Positions 41,362-51,752 of a stretch of 64,000 bases of DNA are shown one piece after another (position 1 is the stretch's first letter; each line of letters begins with the position of its first letter). The notes beneath the pieces are model-generated. The model was not told where the DNA came from, did no database searches, and saw nothing but the letters and a program-made list of their open reading frames with translations. Location of the stretch: NCBI RefSeq assembly GCF_014982785.1, contig NZ_JADCKB010000015.1:1-64000 (forward strand). Direction: 5' to 3'. The DNA is from Ructibacterium gallinarum. GTDB taxonomy: Bacteria; Bacillota; Clostridia; Monoglobales; Monoglobaceae. Made by a program: the position numbers and the translations under genes.

Positions 41362-43650
41362 TTATATACGGTTTTCATTTTTATAATGACCAGGAGTAAC
41401 AGATGTCACCTTTTTAAACGCACGGATAAATACATTGGAGCTGCAAAAACCGACCTTTTCAGCGATTGCTGCCACAGTTTCATCTGTATTACGTAAAAGT
41501 TCCTTAGCCTTTTCCACGCGATACTTAACAATATATTCTGCCAATCCCTCAGACATCTGATCCTTAAAATAAAAGGATAAATAACTCACAGAGAGCCCAA
41601 ATGCATTAGCAATCGAACTCACATTTAAGTTAGGATCCGCATAATGCGCTTCAATATAATTTTTAATATTCTCACACCGTGAATCCACGGTTTTTCTAGT
41701 GTTCTCTTCATAAAGTTTGCTGAGTTGCACGGTAAAACATTTCAGTTCCTCTATGACCCCTTCCATTTTAGAAAGATCTGTCAATTCTGAAGAAAGGCGG
41801 CAGACAGAACGAATGTCCATATCCTCCGGAAGTTTCATTTCCACCGTCATTTTTAGAATGGTACTAGTCAATTCTGCTACCAAAATCCGCACCATATCCA
41901 AACTCATCTTTTTATCCAAAAGATTTGTTTCAATTATGTGATGCACATAATTCGCCGCCTGTGTTCCCTGTCCTGATGCAATATATGTCTTTAATTGTTC
42001 CCCCATTTCCGGCGTATATTGATATACTTCTGTAGCATTCATCATTTTATCGTAAATAAATGTGTGTGTGTCCTCCGTCAGAAAACGATAGGTGATCATC
42101 TCATATGCTTGCTGGTACAACACGGGCAGCTTTATGGCTTCATTGCTTAAGCTACTGATTCCGCAAACAAATTCCATCTGTAAATGTTCCCGTAAAAACT
42201 GATTGGCATACTCCACTTTTTCCGCAATCAAAGTATTGGTTCCAGCATCACTCATGAAATTCACAACCGCAGCATACATATCTTCCACCTCGCAGAAATA
42301 CACTTTGGCCATCCCACTCATAAGCTCTGCAAATACGTTCGAAATCACAAAATGTGCCATTTTGTAGCTTTCCCAGTCTGCCTCTCCGCTTTCATCTTCT
42401 ACTAAGCCCAATTCCATGATGTTAAACAATACAACCGCAAACAGCGAACCGTCCAACTCAATACCATATTCCATAAGGTATTTATTGTTTTTACCTGCAA
42501 TTTCCACTTTACCAAGCAACATTCGAGCCAAAAAAGTCTCACGTAGCGTGTTACGCTGACTGTTCATTTTCTTCTCAATTAAGGAATGATCATGCATCAT
42601 GGTTGCCAAGCGATTTTCAATATATTCAAATTCTCCGCCGTCCCCTGGTTCCGCTTCACTGTCCGCCAAAGTGTGCAACAAACGCTTCACTGGCCGATAA
42701 TTGATTTTAGCAAAAAAATACGCCATAGCCGCGCCAATACATATACATAGCAAGAAAGTAATCAAGAAGAAATTTCTTGTTGCATTAATCTTGCTGATAT
42801 AAACCGAATTTTCCGTCATCTGAACATAATATGCACCGTCTAGCACAGTAGATTTTTCATAATTCACCACATATTTTTGTCCATGGTAAGCTTTGACCTT
42901 CATACCGTATTGGCCTTCCAACTGTAAATCCAATGGTTCCTCAATCGGGGATGCAGAAAACATAACTTCTCCCGTCGGATCAACAATCAGAGCATTACCG
43001 CCATTCGTTTCAGAGATTTTAGATAGATACTGCGCAAACACCTTTTGACTTACTTCAGTCACAACAACAACCGGGCTAAGCCCTGCAGTTGGAGACATAT
43101 ACAAATACAAAAAACGTGTATTTCCATTTTGATCTGTAATAATTTTATAATCCGTTAAGCCAGTAATGAACATATCATTGAGCCATGCATCCTTGCTGGA
43201 ATAAAAATCATCATACCGGATTTCATATAATAGTTCTTTTGTATATTTCGCACCTTCATCAATACAAATATCTTTGTCCCTAAATAAAACTTCAGTGGTT
43301 TCGATCCATTCCTTGGCACCGTTGCTGAGCCGAACCGCTGCAATAAGATCCTGAAAAAGCTCCACCTCACGCTGATGTGTAACTTGCAGACTTGCCAGTG
43401 TTTGTACCGCTGGTGAATTAAGCATCTGGTAGCTATTGCTCTCAATCGCCTGAAAATAGCTATCATACACTATTTGCATCTGTGTCATGGCTCCGCGGTT
43501 AACATTTCCTACCTCTTGCTGCGTCGTCCGAATTGCATAAGAATATCCTACCAAATTCACCAACACCGAAACCGCAACAACTACCATATAACTGATGAAC
43601 CAAAGCATGAACTGCCGTTTTTTTCTAAGAATTATTTTCAGCCAATTCAT
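41362..43650 (-). CDS. Membrane-spanning AraC-family regulator (YesN/LplR-like)
   Basis: A 762-residue one-component regulator. Two membrane helices (about 16-36 and 295-318: FFLITFLLCICIGAAMAYFF) enclose a 260-residue extracytoplasmic Cache-like sensor. A HAMP-like segment and a long cytoplasmic linker follow, then two AraC HTH motifs in the last 100 residues (VSSIANAFGLSVSYLSFYF, VAAIAEKVGFCSSNVFIRAF). Such proteins control sugar ABC operons in Firmicutes by sensing the extracellular ligand. ATG 43650 follows AGAGGTGGG; the frame from 43659 opens on GTG. Last gene of the polysaccharide locus. Confidence 0.9.
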   Translation of the reverse strand: MNWLKIILRKKRQFMLWFISYMVVVAVSVLVNLVGYSYAIRTTQQEVGNVNRGAMTQMQIVYDSYFQAIESNSYQMLNSPAVQTLASLQVTHQREVELFQDLIAAVRLSNGAKEWIETTEVLFRDKDICIDEGAKYTKELLYEIRYDDFYSSKDAWLNDMFITGLTDYKIITDQNGNTRFLYLYMSPTAGLSPVVVVTEVSQKVFAQYLSKISETNGGNALIVDPTGEVMFSASPIEEPLDLQLEGQYGMKVKAYHGQKYVVNYEKSTVLDGAYYVQMTENSVYISKINATRNFFLITFLLCICIGAAMAYFFAKINYRPVKRLLHTLADSEAEPGDGGEFEYIENRLATMMHDHSLIEKKMNSQRNTLRETFLARMLLGKVEIAGKNNKYLMEYGIELDGSLFAVVLFNIMELGLVEDESGEADWESYKMAHFVISNVFAELMSGMAKVYFCEVEDMYAAVVNFMSDAGTNTLIAEKVEYANQFLREHLQMEFVCGISSLSNEAIKLPVLYQQAYEMITYRFLTEDTHTFIYDKMMNATEVYQYTPEMGEQLKTYIASGQGTQAANYVHHIIETNLLDKKMSLDMVRILVAELTSTILKMTVEMKLPEDMDIRSVCRLSSELTDLSKMEGVIEELKCFTVQLSKLYEENTRKTVDSRCENIKNYIEAHYADPNLNVSSIANAFGLSVSYLSFYFKDQMSEGLAEYIVKYRVEKAKELLRNTDETVAAIAEKVGFCSSNVFIRAFKKVTSVTPGHYKNENRI

Positions 43651-43690
43651 GTTTCCCACCTCTTTTCATACCATATATAGTCTATACAGC

Positions 43691-43725
43691 AGAGAAAGAC
43701 GGCATTTTGCGCGCCGTCTTTCTCT
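43691..43725 (-). promoter_or_regulatory. Perfect 13-bp stem-loop after the solute-binding protein gene
   Basis: AGAGAAAGACGGC (43691-43703) is exactly complementary to GCCGTCTTTCTCT (43713-43725), 9-nt loop. No T tract follows on the minus strand (GCTGTATAGAC), so it more likely stabilises upstream mRNA or causes partial termination before the regulator gene. Confidence 0.65.
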
Positions 43726-43744
43726 CACGCCTATATCTATTATA

Positions 43745-45322
43745 CTATCTGGCATTGTAACGATCAAGTGCTGCCTGATTAAGTTCTAGGATTCGATCCA
43801 CTCCCATTGATTTTAAAGTGGAAATAAACTTATCATAATTTTCCATCGGCTCAGAGCCATTAATAAATTTAGTAACCATTTCTTCTACATAGGTAGTAAC
43901 TTCTGTATTTAAACTGCTAAGTTCCTCGGCTTCCTCACTAAGCGAAGTAATCGGGGGCAGCATATACTCTCTTGCATTGTCAGTGTAAGTAGTCCATACA
44001 TCCAATGCTTCTTGCTGCTCCGGAATCTGATAATACTGCTTAAGATAATCTTCAAGCTGATTATATCCTGGAGAGGGTTCATTAGCCCGGAAGTGTTTTG
44101 CCATTGCTTCAGCAATACTCAGTCCATCCGGATTATGCAAAATTTCATCCGTATAGACATAGTGGTCTCCCTCTTTATTATAGGTCACACCTTCCTGACC
44201 AAAATTCTTAACAATCATACCTTCAGGGCTATAGAGGTAATCTGCCCATTTGGCAGCTTCTTTTGGATTTTTACATGCTGTAGTAATAGCCAATCCAGAT
44301 CCATAAACTTCAGTTTGGAAATCCATAAACATAGCTTCATCACCTTTGTTCATTACAGGATACTGACAGGCGGTCAACCTGTAATTCGGTTCCTTTGACT
44401 GCATTGCTGTCATATATTTTCCAATTGTTCCACCAATATATCCAAATACTGCTCCAGAAGAACCATTTGTCATTTTGGCATCCACCGCTGCACTGTTATT
44501 GGTAGCATATTCGTTATCCAAAAGTCCTTCCTGGTACCATTTATTCATCAAAGTCAAAAATTCTTTATATCCTGATTCCAACGGTCCATATTTAATCTTG
44601 CCGTCTTCCATGTACAGACCGTGATTTACCTTGAACGCATTATTAAAGGTAGACTTTAATCCATTTGATGCAAACAAAGAGGCATCGCCCGTAAACGGTG
44701 CTGTAGCACCTTTCTTTTCTTTAAATGCACGCAATACAGTTTCCCATTCTTCAATGGTTTCCGGCCGCTGGAGGCCAAGTTCATCCAACCAATCCTGGCG
44801 GATAATGATGCCTCCAAACGTTCTATATTTTCCTACATTTAAACCTGGGAAAGCATAATATGTATCATCATCCGTTTTTGCCTGGCGATCATATTCCGAA
44901 TTCTCATCCAGCGCTTTTTTCAAATTAGGTGCACATTCTTCCATTAAATCATTCAGTTTAATAATGATATTATCATCGACAGCTTTTTGCGGTCCACCGG
45001 GATACCCCATCCAGGTCCATTCAATGATATCAGGCAGTTCCCGCGAAGCAATCATCAGGTTAAACTGCTCCTGCTCCTGTCCAGCTGGTGGATGAATGAA
45101 ATTAATCTTAACTCCAGTCTCCTTTTCCAATTCTTTGTACATGGTAACCTCGCCCATTGTCTGATATTGCGAAACGATCGCACTGGGCATTTTACACCAA
45201 TAACTAAATTCTTTACCATCTGCAGATGACGAACTTCCTTCATCCGTTCCGCCGCATCCAACCAACATTCCCATTGCCAGGGCGGCGGCCATAACGCCGC
45301 AAATTCGTTGATACTTTTTCAT
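43745..45322 (-). CDS. Extracellular sugar-binding lipoprotein (LplA-like)
   Basis: A 525-residue family-1 solute-binding protein. A lipoprotein signal with lipobox LVGC (lipidated Cys23) is followed by a Ser/Asp linker and the two-lobed binding fold (INFIHPPAGQEQEQFNLMIAS, LPDIIEWTWMGYPGG). The length and LplB/YtcP-type permeases downstream of the same promoter place it in the CUT1 lipoprotein subgroup that captures oligosaccharides. No ATPase gene is present; such systems usually share an MsmX-type ATPase encoded elsewhere. Confidence 0.92.
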   Translation of the reverse strand: MKKYQRICGVMAAALAMGMLVGCGGTDEGSSSSADGKEFSYWCKMPSAIVSQYQTMGEVTMYKELEKETGVKINFIHPPAGQEQEQFNLMIASRELPDIIEWTWMGYPGGPQKAVDDNIIIKLNDLMEECAPNLKKALDENSEYDRQAKTDDDTYYAFPGLNVGKYRTFGGIIIRQDWLDELGLQRPETIEEWETVLRAFKEKKGATAPFTGDASLFASNGLKSTFNNAFKVNHGLYMEDGKIKYGPLESGYKEFLTLMNKWYQEGLLDNEYATNNSAAVDAKMTNGSSGAVFGYIGGTIGKYMTAMQSKEPNYRLTACQYPVMNKGDEAMFMDFQTEVYGSGLAITTACKNPKEAAKWADYLYSPEGMIVKNFGQEGVTYNKEGDHYVYTDEILHNPDGLSIAEAMAKHFRANEPSPGYNQLEDYLKQYYQIPEQQEALDVWTTYTDNAREYMLPPITSLSEEAEELSSLNTEVTTYVEEMVTKFINGSEPMENYDKFISTLKSMGVDRILELNQAALDRYNAR

Positions 45323-45393
45323 AACTTTCCTTCCTACCTTTCCTTATATTATATTTATTTTCTTATCGATGAAATTTCAATATATATAAACTT

Positions 45394-46278
45394 TTATCCT
45401 TTAACCGCGCCAATGAGCATCCCTTTGACAAAATATTTCTGAATAAATGGATACACCACTAAGATCGGCAAGGTAGCCACAATAATTGTTGCGTATTTAA
45501 TACTTTCTCCAATGTTATATTTATCCACGCTGGAAGCATCTCCTGTCATAGCATCCGTGCTGTTGAGCAGTAAGATTTCCCGCAAAATCAGCTGCAGAGG
45601 ATATTTGGCTCTGTCTCTGATAAACAACATAGCATTAAACCAAGAGTTCCAGTGTCCCACGCCATAAAACAGTGTCATGACTGCCAAGATCGGAAGAGAT
45701 AGGGGCAAAATGATTTTAAATAAAATTACAATTTCATTTGCACCGTCAATCTTTGCGGATTCTTCCAGGCTGTCCGGAATCGCAATAAAATTAGTCCGCA
45801 TGATAATCAAGTTGTAGGTGCTGATTGCGCCCGGCAAAATCAATGCCCAAAGTGTATTGCCAAGATGCAGCACTTTATAGGTCAGCAAATACCCCGGAAT
45901 CATACCACCACTAAAATACATTGTAAAGATAATAAGAATGGTCAGCGTTTTTTTAATGGCAAACCGTTTTCTGGAGAGCACAAAAGCTCCAATGGACGTC
46001 ATCAATACATTAACCAAGGTACCCACTACCACTAAGATCAAAGTCACACGGTAACTTGATAATATATTGGGGTTCCGCATTACCATTTGATAGGCGCCCA
46101 TACTAAACCCTTTTGGCAAAAGCATAAGCCCCTTATCCCCAATAATCATATTACTGTCTGAGATAGAACAGGTAATGACATAGTAAAATGGATACAAAGT
46201 AATGACAATCATAAATAGCATAAACAGGGTATTGAAAATATCAAACACCTTACCGCTCCATGTTCGTTTTGTTACCAT
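45394..46278 (-). CDS. Carbohydrate ABC transporter permease (YtcP/MalG-like)
   Basis: Six-helix inner-membrane permease of 294 residues. The EAA loop that contacts the ATPase is EESAKIDGANEIVILFKIILP, cut to residues about 190-210. The C-terminus (YPFIQKYFVKGMLIGAVKG) is typical of the CUT1 YtcP subgroup. GAGGGGGTG precedes the ATG. It follows the LplB-like permease by 12 bp and should pair with it. Confidence 0.93.
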   Translation of the reverse strand: MVTKRTWSGKVFDIFNTLFMLFMIVITLYPFYYVITCSISDSNMIIGDKGLMLLPKGFSMGAYQMVMRNPNILSSYRVTLILVVVGTLVNVLMTSIGAFVLSRKRFAIKKTLTILIIFTMYFSGGMIPGYLLTYKVLHLGNTLWALILPGAISTYNLIIMRTNFIAIPDSLEESAKIDGANEIVILFKIILPLSLPILAVMTLFYGVGHWNSWFNAMLFIRDRAKYPLQLILREILLLNSTDAMTGDASSVDKYNIGESIKYATIIVATLPILVVYPFIQKYFVKGMLIGAVKG

Positions 46279-46290
46279 AACATCACCCCC

Positions 46291-47247
46291 TCAATATAAG
46301 CTTGTGTCCGTAAATTTTCTAGACACTGCATTAGCTCCTACCAACAAGACCAGATTTACTACCGATTGAAACAGTCCAACCGCCGTTGTATAACTATATT
46401 CAAAGGAGTTACCAAGACCTCGCCGATATACAAACGATGAAATGACATCTGCTGTTTCATAGGTGCTCGGGTTATAGAGAAGAATAATCTTTTCATAGCC
46501 TACACTCATTACTTGGCCAATTCGCATAATCAGCATAATAATAATAGTTGGTGCCAATCCCGGCAGCGTTACATGAAGCATCTGCTTCCAGCGTCCTGCC
46601 CCATCAATTACCGCTGCTTCATAGAGTTCCTGATCAATACCGGCTAACGCTGCCAGATAAATAATACTTCCCCAGCCCACGCCCTGCCATATATCCGTTG
46701 CAATATATATGGTCCGGAAATATTTTGCATCACCCAGATAATTGACCTGAGGTCCTCCCAACGCATGTATGACTTTGGTCACAATACCGTTGGTTGAAAA
46801 GAAATCCATAATCATGCCACAAATAACGACCAGTGAAATAAAATGTGGCAGATAAGTAACAGTTTGAATGGTTTTCTTAAACTTGCTTCCCTGCACCTCG
46901 TTGAGCAAAAGTGCGAAAACAATAGGTGCTGGAAAAGCAATCAATACACCATAAAAACTAATCAGAAGCGTATTACGTATCAGCCGATAGCAATACATAC
47001 TGGAAAAAAACTCCTTAAAATACCGTAATCCTACCCATTCACCGCCAAACAATCCCGAAGATGGCGTATACTGTTTAAAAGCGATTACGATACCACACAT
47101 AGGACCATAGCAAAAAATTAAATAATATAAAATCACTGGTATGGCCAAAATATATATGTATTTATTCTGAACCAATTCATTCTTCAATCGCACCCTTAAC
47201 GGTTTTTTTACTTCTACCGTTTGCACCGCTGCCTTTTTATGTAACAT
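46291..47247 (-). CDS. Carbohydrate ABC transporter permease (LplB/MalF-like)
   Basis: Six-helix permease of 318 residues with a basic N-terminus. ILAIPVILYYLIFCYGPMCG starts the first helix; the EAA loop is ELYEAAVIDGAGRWKQMLHV, and YTTAVGLFQSVVNLVLLVGAN precedes the C-terminal SRKFTDTSLY, both typical of LplB proteins. A promoter-like sequence lies just upstream, so the import genes can be expressed separately from the lyase genes. Confidence 0.94.
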   Translation of the reverse strand: MLHKKAAVQTVEVKKPLRVRLKNELVQNKYIYILAIPVILYYLIFCYGPMCGIVIAFKQYTPSSGLFGGEWVGLRYFKEFFSSMYCYRLIRNTLLISFYGVLIAFPAPIVFALLLNEVQGSKFKKTIQTVTYLPHFISLVVICGMIMDFFSTNGIVTKVIHALGGPQVNYLGDAKYFRTIYIATDIWQGVGWGSIIYLAALAGIDQELYEAAVIDGAGRWKQMLHVTLPGLAPTIIIMLIMRIGQVMSVGYEKIILLYNPSTYETADVISSFVYRRGLGNSFEYSYTTAVGLFQSVVNLVLLVGANAVSRKFTDTSLY

Positions 47248-47276
47248 GGCACTCTCTCCTTCCTTTGTCTGTTTTT

Positions 47277-47305
47277 ATTGTATCTGTGACAGCTGCAAAA
47301 GTAAA
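47277..47305 (-). promoter_or_regulatory. Internal promoter before the ABC import genes
   Basis: Minus strand: TTTACT (47305-47300), 17-bp spacer, TACAAT (47282-47277), about 30 bp before the LplB-like start. The 101-bp gap here is the largest inside the locus. Confidence 0.45.
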
Positions 47306-47348
47306 TCGCCACTTATTTGGAATTGATATACTTTTTTTTTGATTTCAC

Positions 47349-50300
47349 TCAAAAATCCCATTGAATATCAGGAAATTCTGTATCTTCATAGGATAAATCC
47401 CAAATCGGGGTAAAAACTACCGCAATTTTCGCACTTGAAACATTGGGAAGATGAATGGATAATCTGTTGTGTCCCAACAAATCTCCTGCCGGATGGGGTG
47501 ATTCTGGCAAGGGTTGTGCACGTTCCACCTCAAAAACTGCCCCAGCAGGTTCAGCAATTCTAATTTTTAATGTCTTTCCCTGCTGCTGAAGAACAGCTGT
47601 CCTCCCATTCTCTGAGATTGAAACAGAGGCAGGCGTCTGCAAAAACCAAAACAAATCTACTTCTGTTTCACAAGTTACCCAATCTTGCAGCAATACTTCT
47701 GTGCTGTCATGAAAGGTAGTCAGTCTGCGTTTTGCACTTTCCGCATATTCACTATATGCCGCCGACATATCCAACACTGCACTTGCGCCATCGTCCGTTT
47801 CTGTTATTTCTCCCATTTCTGCAGTCGCATACACATTTTGATCAGGCCCTTGGCCTGGATTCATCACCAAGGTATTATGTCCTTCTGCACGCTTGCGATA
47901 ATAAGTCCATCTGCCAGCTGCCGCATCACTTTCCCAGTATCCATCACTATGGTAGTATGCTGCTCCCAATTCCTCTGCCCATCGCAAACCCATAGCATCC
48001 AGTACAAAGGTACCGATATCCAAATCACCATGACTGGATTGGTTATCTCCGCCTTTAATTGCTGCATATAATGCATTCTTGTCTGTCCAATTCTGGCGAA
48101 AAACCGCTATACTTTCTGCTCCTGACCATACTTTATTTAAAGATAAGCCAGCTTCTGCAGGATGCATAATATATGAAAAATCATACCAAAGCAAATCATA
48201 CGCCTGCGGTTCCTCGGTTAAGGTTTCCAAATATCCTTGCGCAGGCTGCTGGTATTGCTTGGCCAGCCAAAATTGTTGTGGAGCCCACAGCATATTGTCG
48301 CCACTATCAGCGAAGTTAAAGGTTTTACCAATAGGAGAAGTCATATATAAGGGGAAAAAACCTGTATTGTTCATTCCAAGCATATTTTCAAGTCCAAAAC
48401 TTTCACCTGCCGCTGTTTGAAGTGCCGACAAAAAATACACCATATATTCTGTGCCAAAGTCCCAATAACCCGGTCCCTCCGGATACGCTCCTTCTGGCGC
48501 CAGTGCATAGAATCCACGCATCATATATTGTACCGCATATGCCACAGCTTCAGCGCAATCATCTCGCCGTTCGGCAAAACACAATGCCGCTACACCAATT
48601 CCTCCATTGCATACACTATTCCAGTTGTTGGTGTTGTTTACAAAACCGCTTCCGCTCCGCATATAAGGCAGCGCTTGACTGATGCCAAGACGAATAATAC
48701 CATCCTCTAGTATCTGTCGCCTTTCCGGCATCAGATAATCATACAGCCAATCATATCCTACTGCCAAAGCCAAGCTTCCCTCTCCAACATTTAAAAAATG
48801 CTCTGGATACAAGGTAGGAAATCCACACGTATTTTCCAGCTCTTTCCAACAGCATTCTGCATAAACCTTGTCCCCTGTAATCTGCCATAGACACGCCAAG
48901 GTTTCTACTCGCTTTTTTATTTCACGAATTTGATTCAAAAAGTCCTTTTTTTCCGATTCCACACTAGTCTGTACAAACGATACCGGAGAATATGTGTCTA
49001 TACCTCCAAGGTCATCCGCATATTTTTTCATACTTTGCAACCATTGCCGATATGGCTCTTTGTTTGCATTCGCACGCACTCGATCAAAATCCTCTTTTTC
49101 TGCCATCAGCCGTGGATGTTCTCCCTGCGTCTTTTCCTGTACCAATGTTTGTACGGTTTCCCAATTCGGGACTTGTACATTGCCCTCTCCATAATCATAT
49201 CCCAACTCATTCTGCAGTTTTTTTACCGCAGACATATCATAATCACCATAAAATAGATTAAGCGTTCCTAATGCAGACTGATCGTCTAAATAAATACGTA
49301 CATACCGAATACCATCCGGTATTTCTTCATACATTTCACAGGCCTGCATAGGATGCGTAATAATTCGGTTAATGCTTTGTATCTCACACGGCAAAAGACG
49401 GTATTCTTCCCCGTCCGCCGAGCCTTGCACCGAGATTGTTCCTTCTAAACCCCGGTCTGTATAATACAGCAATTGGATGCCCTTAAGCTCTGCCGGAAGT
49501 TTATAAACAATAAAGCTTCCATTTTCTCCGGTTAAACGTTCAGTATCACCGTCATATGCAGAAGCCATATCTGTTTCTATTTGCAAAATTCCAGACGATG
49601 CTGAAATTTGAGACATATCCTGAAACAAATCCGACACTACGCCTGCATTCGCTCCAGCCTCTGTAACGCCACTGCGATCCAGCCGTACCGAGCTTGCAAC
49701 CGGACACATCTTTGCACTTCCATCCCAGAAAAAAATCCACACTTCTTCCTCTGCTGAAACATCAAAAGGTGAAAAGACTATTTCCCCGCTGCCATTCTTG
49801 GTTTGTATTGCTTCCAATTGTCCATCCCTGCGTATACATGCTGCAATTAAAATTTCTCTATTCGTTTCTACCACTGGTGTAACAATTCCATCATCTGGAA
49901 TGCACATCGTTTCCTTCCCTCTACTATCATAGAAAGTCACTGCACAGTGTTCTGCGGTAGAAAATCGTAAAGTTGCAGGGCTGCAAGCTGCTCCCTCAAC
50001 CGTACAAAGCGAAGTACTGCTTGTAACCTCGTATTCTCTTCCAAATTCAAGTGGATCAGTGATTAATGTTACTGTTTTCTCATTTTCTTCCAAAACCGCC
50101 TCTACCGGATCACCATTCATGGTAAAACTGTTTGACAATGTTGCAGGATTTAATACTTGACTATAAGTAAGTCGAATTTTGGTATTCGGTCCAGCTAATT
50201 CAGTTCCCGGAACCGGAGTTGAAGCAATCAATTTTCCTCCAGAAGCAGCGAGACAGTTAATCTCTACCGAGGCAACTTTAGGCGTCCAGGCAGAAGAAGA

Positions 50301-51707
50301 GGTTTCATCTTCCTCTGCTCGCTGTAAAATCAATTTAAAATAAACATTGTTCGCTTCTACCGTCTCACAACTGTATGTATACATTGAAAATCCAGCTTCT
50401 TCCGGTTTTCTTTCATCTTGTGCACGCTGCAGTTGAACTGGCATATAATTGCTTCCGTCTGCAGATACCTCAGCAAGAACTTCGTACTTTGGCGGCGCAG
50501 CTCTGTCCGCTTCAAAGGTCGTAATGCGGCATGAATCAACCCCTTCTGGAAAATAATATACAATTTCAGAAGGCCCTAGATTAGTATCCAAGAAGATTCT
50601 GCTTTCATCTCCGCAATAGTTTGCCGGATTGGATCGATCAAAGTAAAAAGCAGGGGATCCATTTGCCTTCTTTGTATACGAAACTACATGATTGACCCCT
50701 TCTTCAACCGCATTCAATTCATCAATAAACCGATCATCTCGTACAGGTACTTCCTCTTGAAAAAGCCATATTTCCCCATTGATTGGTGTTCCAAAAATAT
50801 CTTGTACCCCTGTATAGGAAATCTGATAAGTCGCTCCATCCTCCATACTTTGTGCAAAAGTCAAAACAACCGTATGCAAATCTGGTTGTATCTGCGCTAT
50901 ATACTCAATGGTCCGGCCTGCAGATGAAACAGAAATATTGGTAATGCTTTCTTTGTCTATGGGATAAGAAAACCGCATAACCGCTTCTGTTCTACTTCTC
51001 TTTTCAATTGCATTTAAAACGGCTTCTGCTCTTTGATAAACCCAAAAATTATCAATCAAAATCGTTTCTGCATTCCAGCTTTTCATCTTACATCCTACTG
51101 TAGAAATTTGCGTAATGCCTTCAGGCAAAAGCAACCTGTCTTGATTGAGTTTTTGTCCGTCAAAATAAACATCATAATTATCCTCATACAAAACAACACA
51201 GATATGATACCAGACATTGGCAGAAAAAGCTGGCTCCCGCAAGGAAGGGCAGGCCTTCAACACCACATTTCCAGAAGCGGTATTGGCAATAATGCCAACA
51301 CTTCCAACCTCGCTTTCAGCATTTCCATTATCTAAAATCACAAGTGGTATATTTCCGTCCACAACAAATAAGTTTTTTACATTCGCCGTGGTTCCGCATA
51401 AAATTTGCAATTCCATAACAATCGGCCGGGCTTCTGTTGGCCATATCGGTTCTTCAAATTGCTTAAAAAAGCCTGACTCTTCTGGTATCATTTTGGGAGA
51501 AGCAATCCGCATTTTTAGCATTCCAGAATTTACATATGTCGATGCATTTCCAAAAACATTTAATTCCTGAAGGCTTTCGCTTTCTTCAAAATGATTTTCA
51601 TAAATTATTTTAGCATCACTTGCCACAACCTGAAAGGGTGGAAGCCATGCTGATAAAAAAGTAACAAGGAGCGTCCATATCAAACACCCCCGTGCTTTTA
51701 GTTTCAT
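47349..51707 (-). CDS. Secreted multidomain heparinase II/III-type polysaccharide lyase
   Basis: A 1452-residue exported enzyme. Signal peptide to about residue 30; LamG-like module (EDNYDVYFDGQKLN, about 35-225); SbsA-Ig-like module (about 235-320); two further beta-sandwich modules; then the lyase in the last 580 residues. Candidate catalytic sites are the Asn-rich NNTNNWNSVCNGG, Tyr near 1081 in YPEGPGYW and His near 1226 in QSSHGDLDIGTFV, with RKRAEGHNTLVMNP later. This matches the alpha/alpha-toroid plus heparinase II/III beta-sheet of uronate lyases such as PL17/PL39-like enzymes. There is no SLH domain. Substrate unknown; alginate, heparan-type or another uronate polymer are possible. 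Confidence 0.85.
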   Translation of the reverse strand: MKLKARGCLIWTLLVTFLSAWLPPFQVVASDAKIIYENHFEESESLQELNVFGNASTYVNSGMLKMRIASPKMIPEESGFFKQFEEPIWPTEARPIVMELQILCGTTANVKNLFVVDGNIPLVILDNGNAESEVGSVGIIANTASGNVVLKACPSLREPAFSANVWYHICVVLYEDNYDVYFDGQKLNQDRLLLPEGITQISTVGCKMKSWNAETILIDNFWVYQRAEAVLNAIEKRSRTEAVMRFSYPIDKESITNISVSSAGRTIEYIAQIQPDLHTVVLTFAQSMEDGATYQISYTGVQDIFGTPINGEIWLFQEEVPVRDDRFIDELNAVEEGVNHVVSYTKKANGSPAFYFDRSNPANYCGDESRIFLDTNLGPSEIVYYFPEGVDSCRITTFEADRAAPPKYEVLAEVSADGSNYMPVQLQRAQDERKPEEAGFSMYTYSCETVEANNVYFKLILQRAEEDETSSSAWTPKVASVEINCLAASGGKLIASTPVPGTELAGPNTKIRLTYSQVLNPATLSNSFTMNGDPVEAVLEENEKTVTLITDPLEFGREYEVTSSTSLCTVEGAACSPATLRFSTAEHCAVTFYDSRGKETMCIPDDGIVTPVVETNREILIAACIRRDGQLEAIQTKNGSGEIVFSPFDVSAEEEVWIFFWDGSAKMCPVASSVRLDRSGVTEAGANAGVVSDLFQDMSQISASSGILQIETDMASAYDGDTERLTGENGSFIVYKLPAELKGIQLLYYTDRGLEGTISVQGSADGEEYRLLPCEIQSINRIITHPMQACEMYEEIPDGIRYVRIYLDDQSALGTLNLFYGDYDMSAVKKLQNELGYDYGEGNVQVPNWETVQTLVQEKTQGEHPRLMAEKEDFDRVRANANKEPYRQWLQSMKKYADDLGGIDTYSPVSFVQTSVESEKKDFLNQIREIKKRVETLACLWQITGDKVYAECCWKELENTCGFPTLYPEHFLNVGEGSLALAVGYDWLYDYLMPERRQILEDGIIRLGISQALPYMRSGSGFVNNTNNWNSVCNGGIGVAALCFAERRDDCAEAVAYAVQYMMRGFYALAPEGAYPEGPGYWDFGTEYMVYFLSALQTAAGESFGLENMLGMNNTGFFPLYMTSPIGKTFNFADSGDNMLWAPQQFWLAKQYQQPAQGYLETLTEEPQAYDLLWYDFSYIMHPAEAGLSLNKVWSGAESIAVFRQNWTDKNALYAAIKGGDNQSSHGDLDIGTFVLDAMGLRWAEELGAAYYHSDGYWESDAAAGRWTYYRKRAEGHNTLVMNPGQGPDQNVYATAEMGEITETDDGASAVLDMSAAYSEYAESAKRRLTTFHDSTEVLLQDWVTCETEVDLFWFLQTPASVSISENGRTAVLQQQGKTLKIRIAEPAGAVFEVERAQPLPESPHPAGDLLGHNRLSIHLPNVSSAKIAVVFTPIWDLSYEDTEFPDIQWDF

Positions 51708-51752
51708 ATGAACGCCTCCTTGTCAATTATTAAATACATTACGCAAACTACA

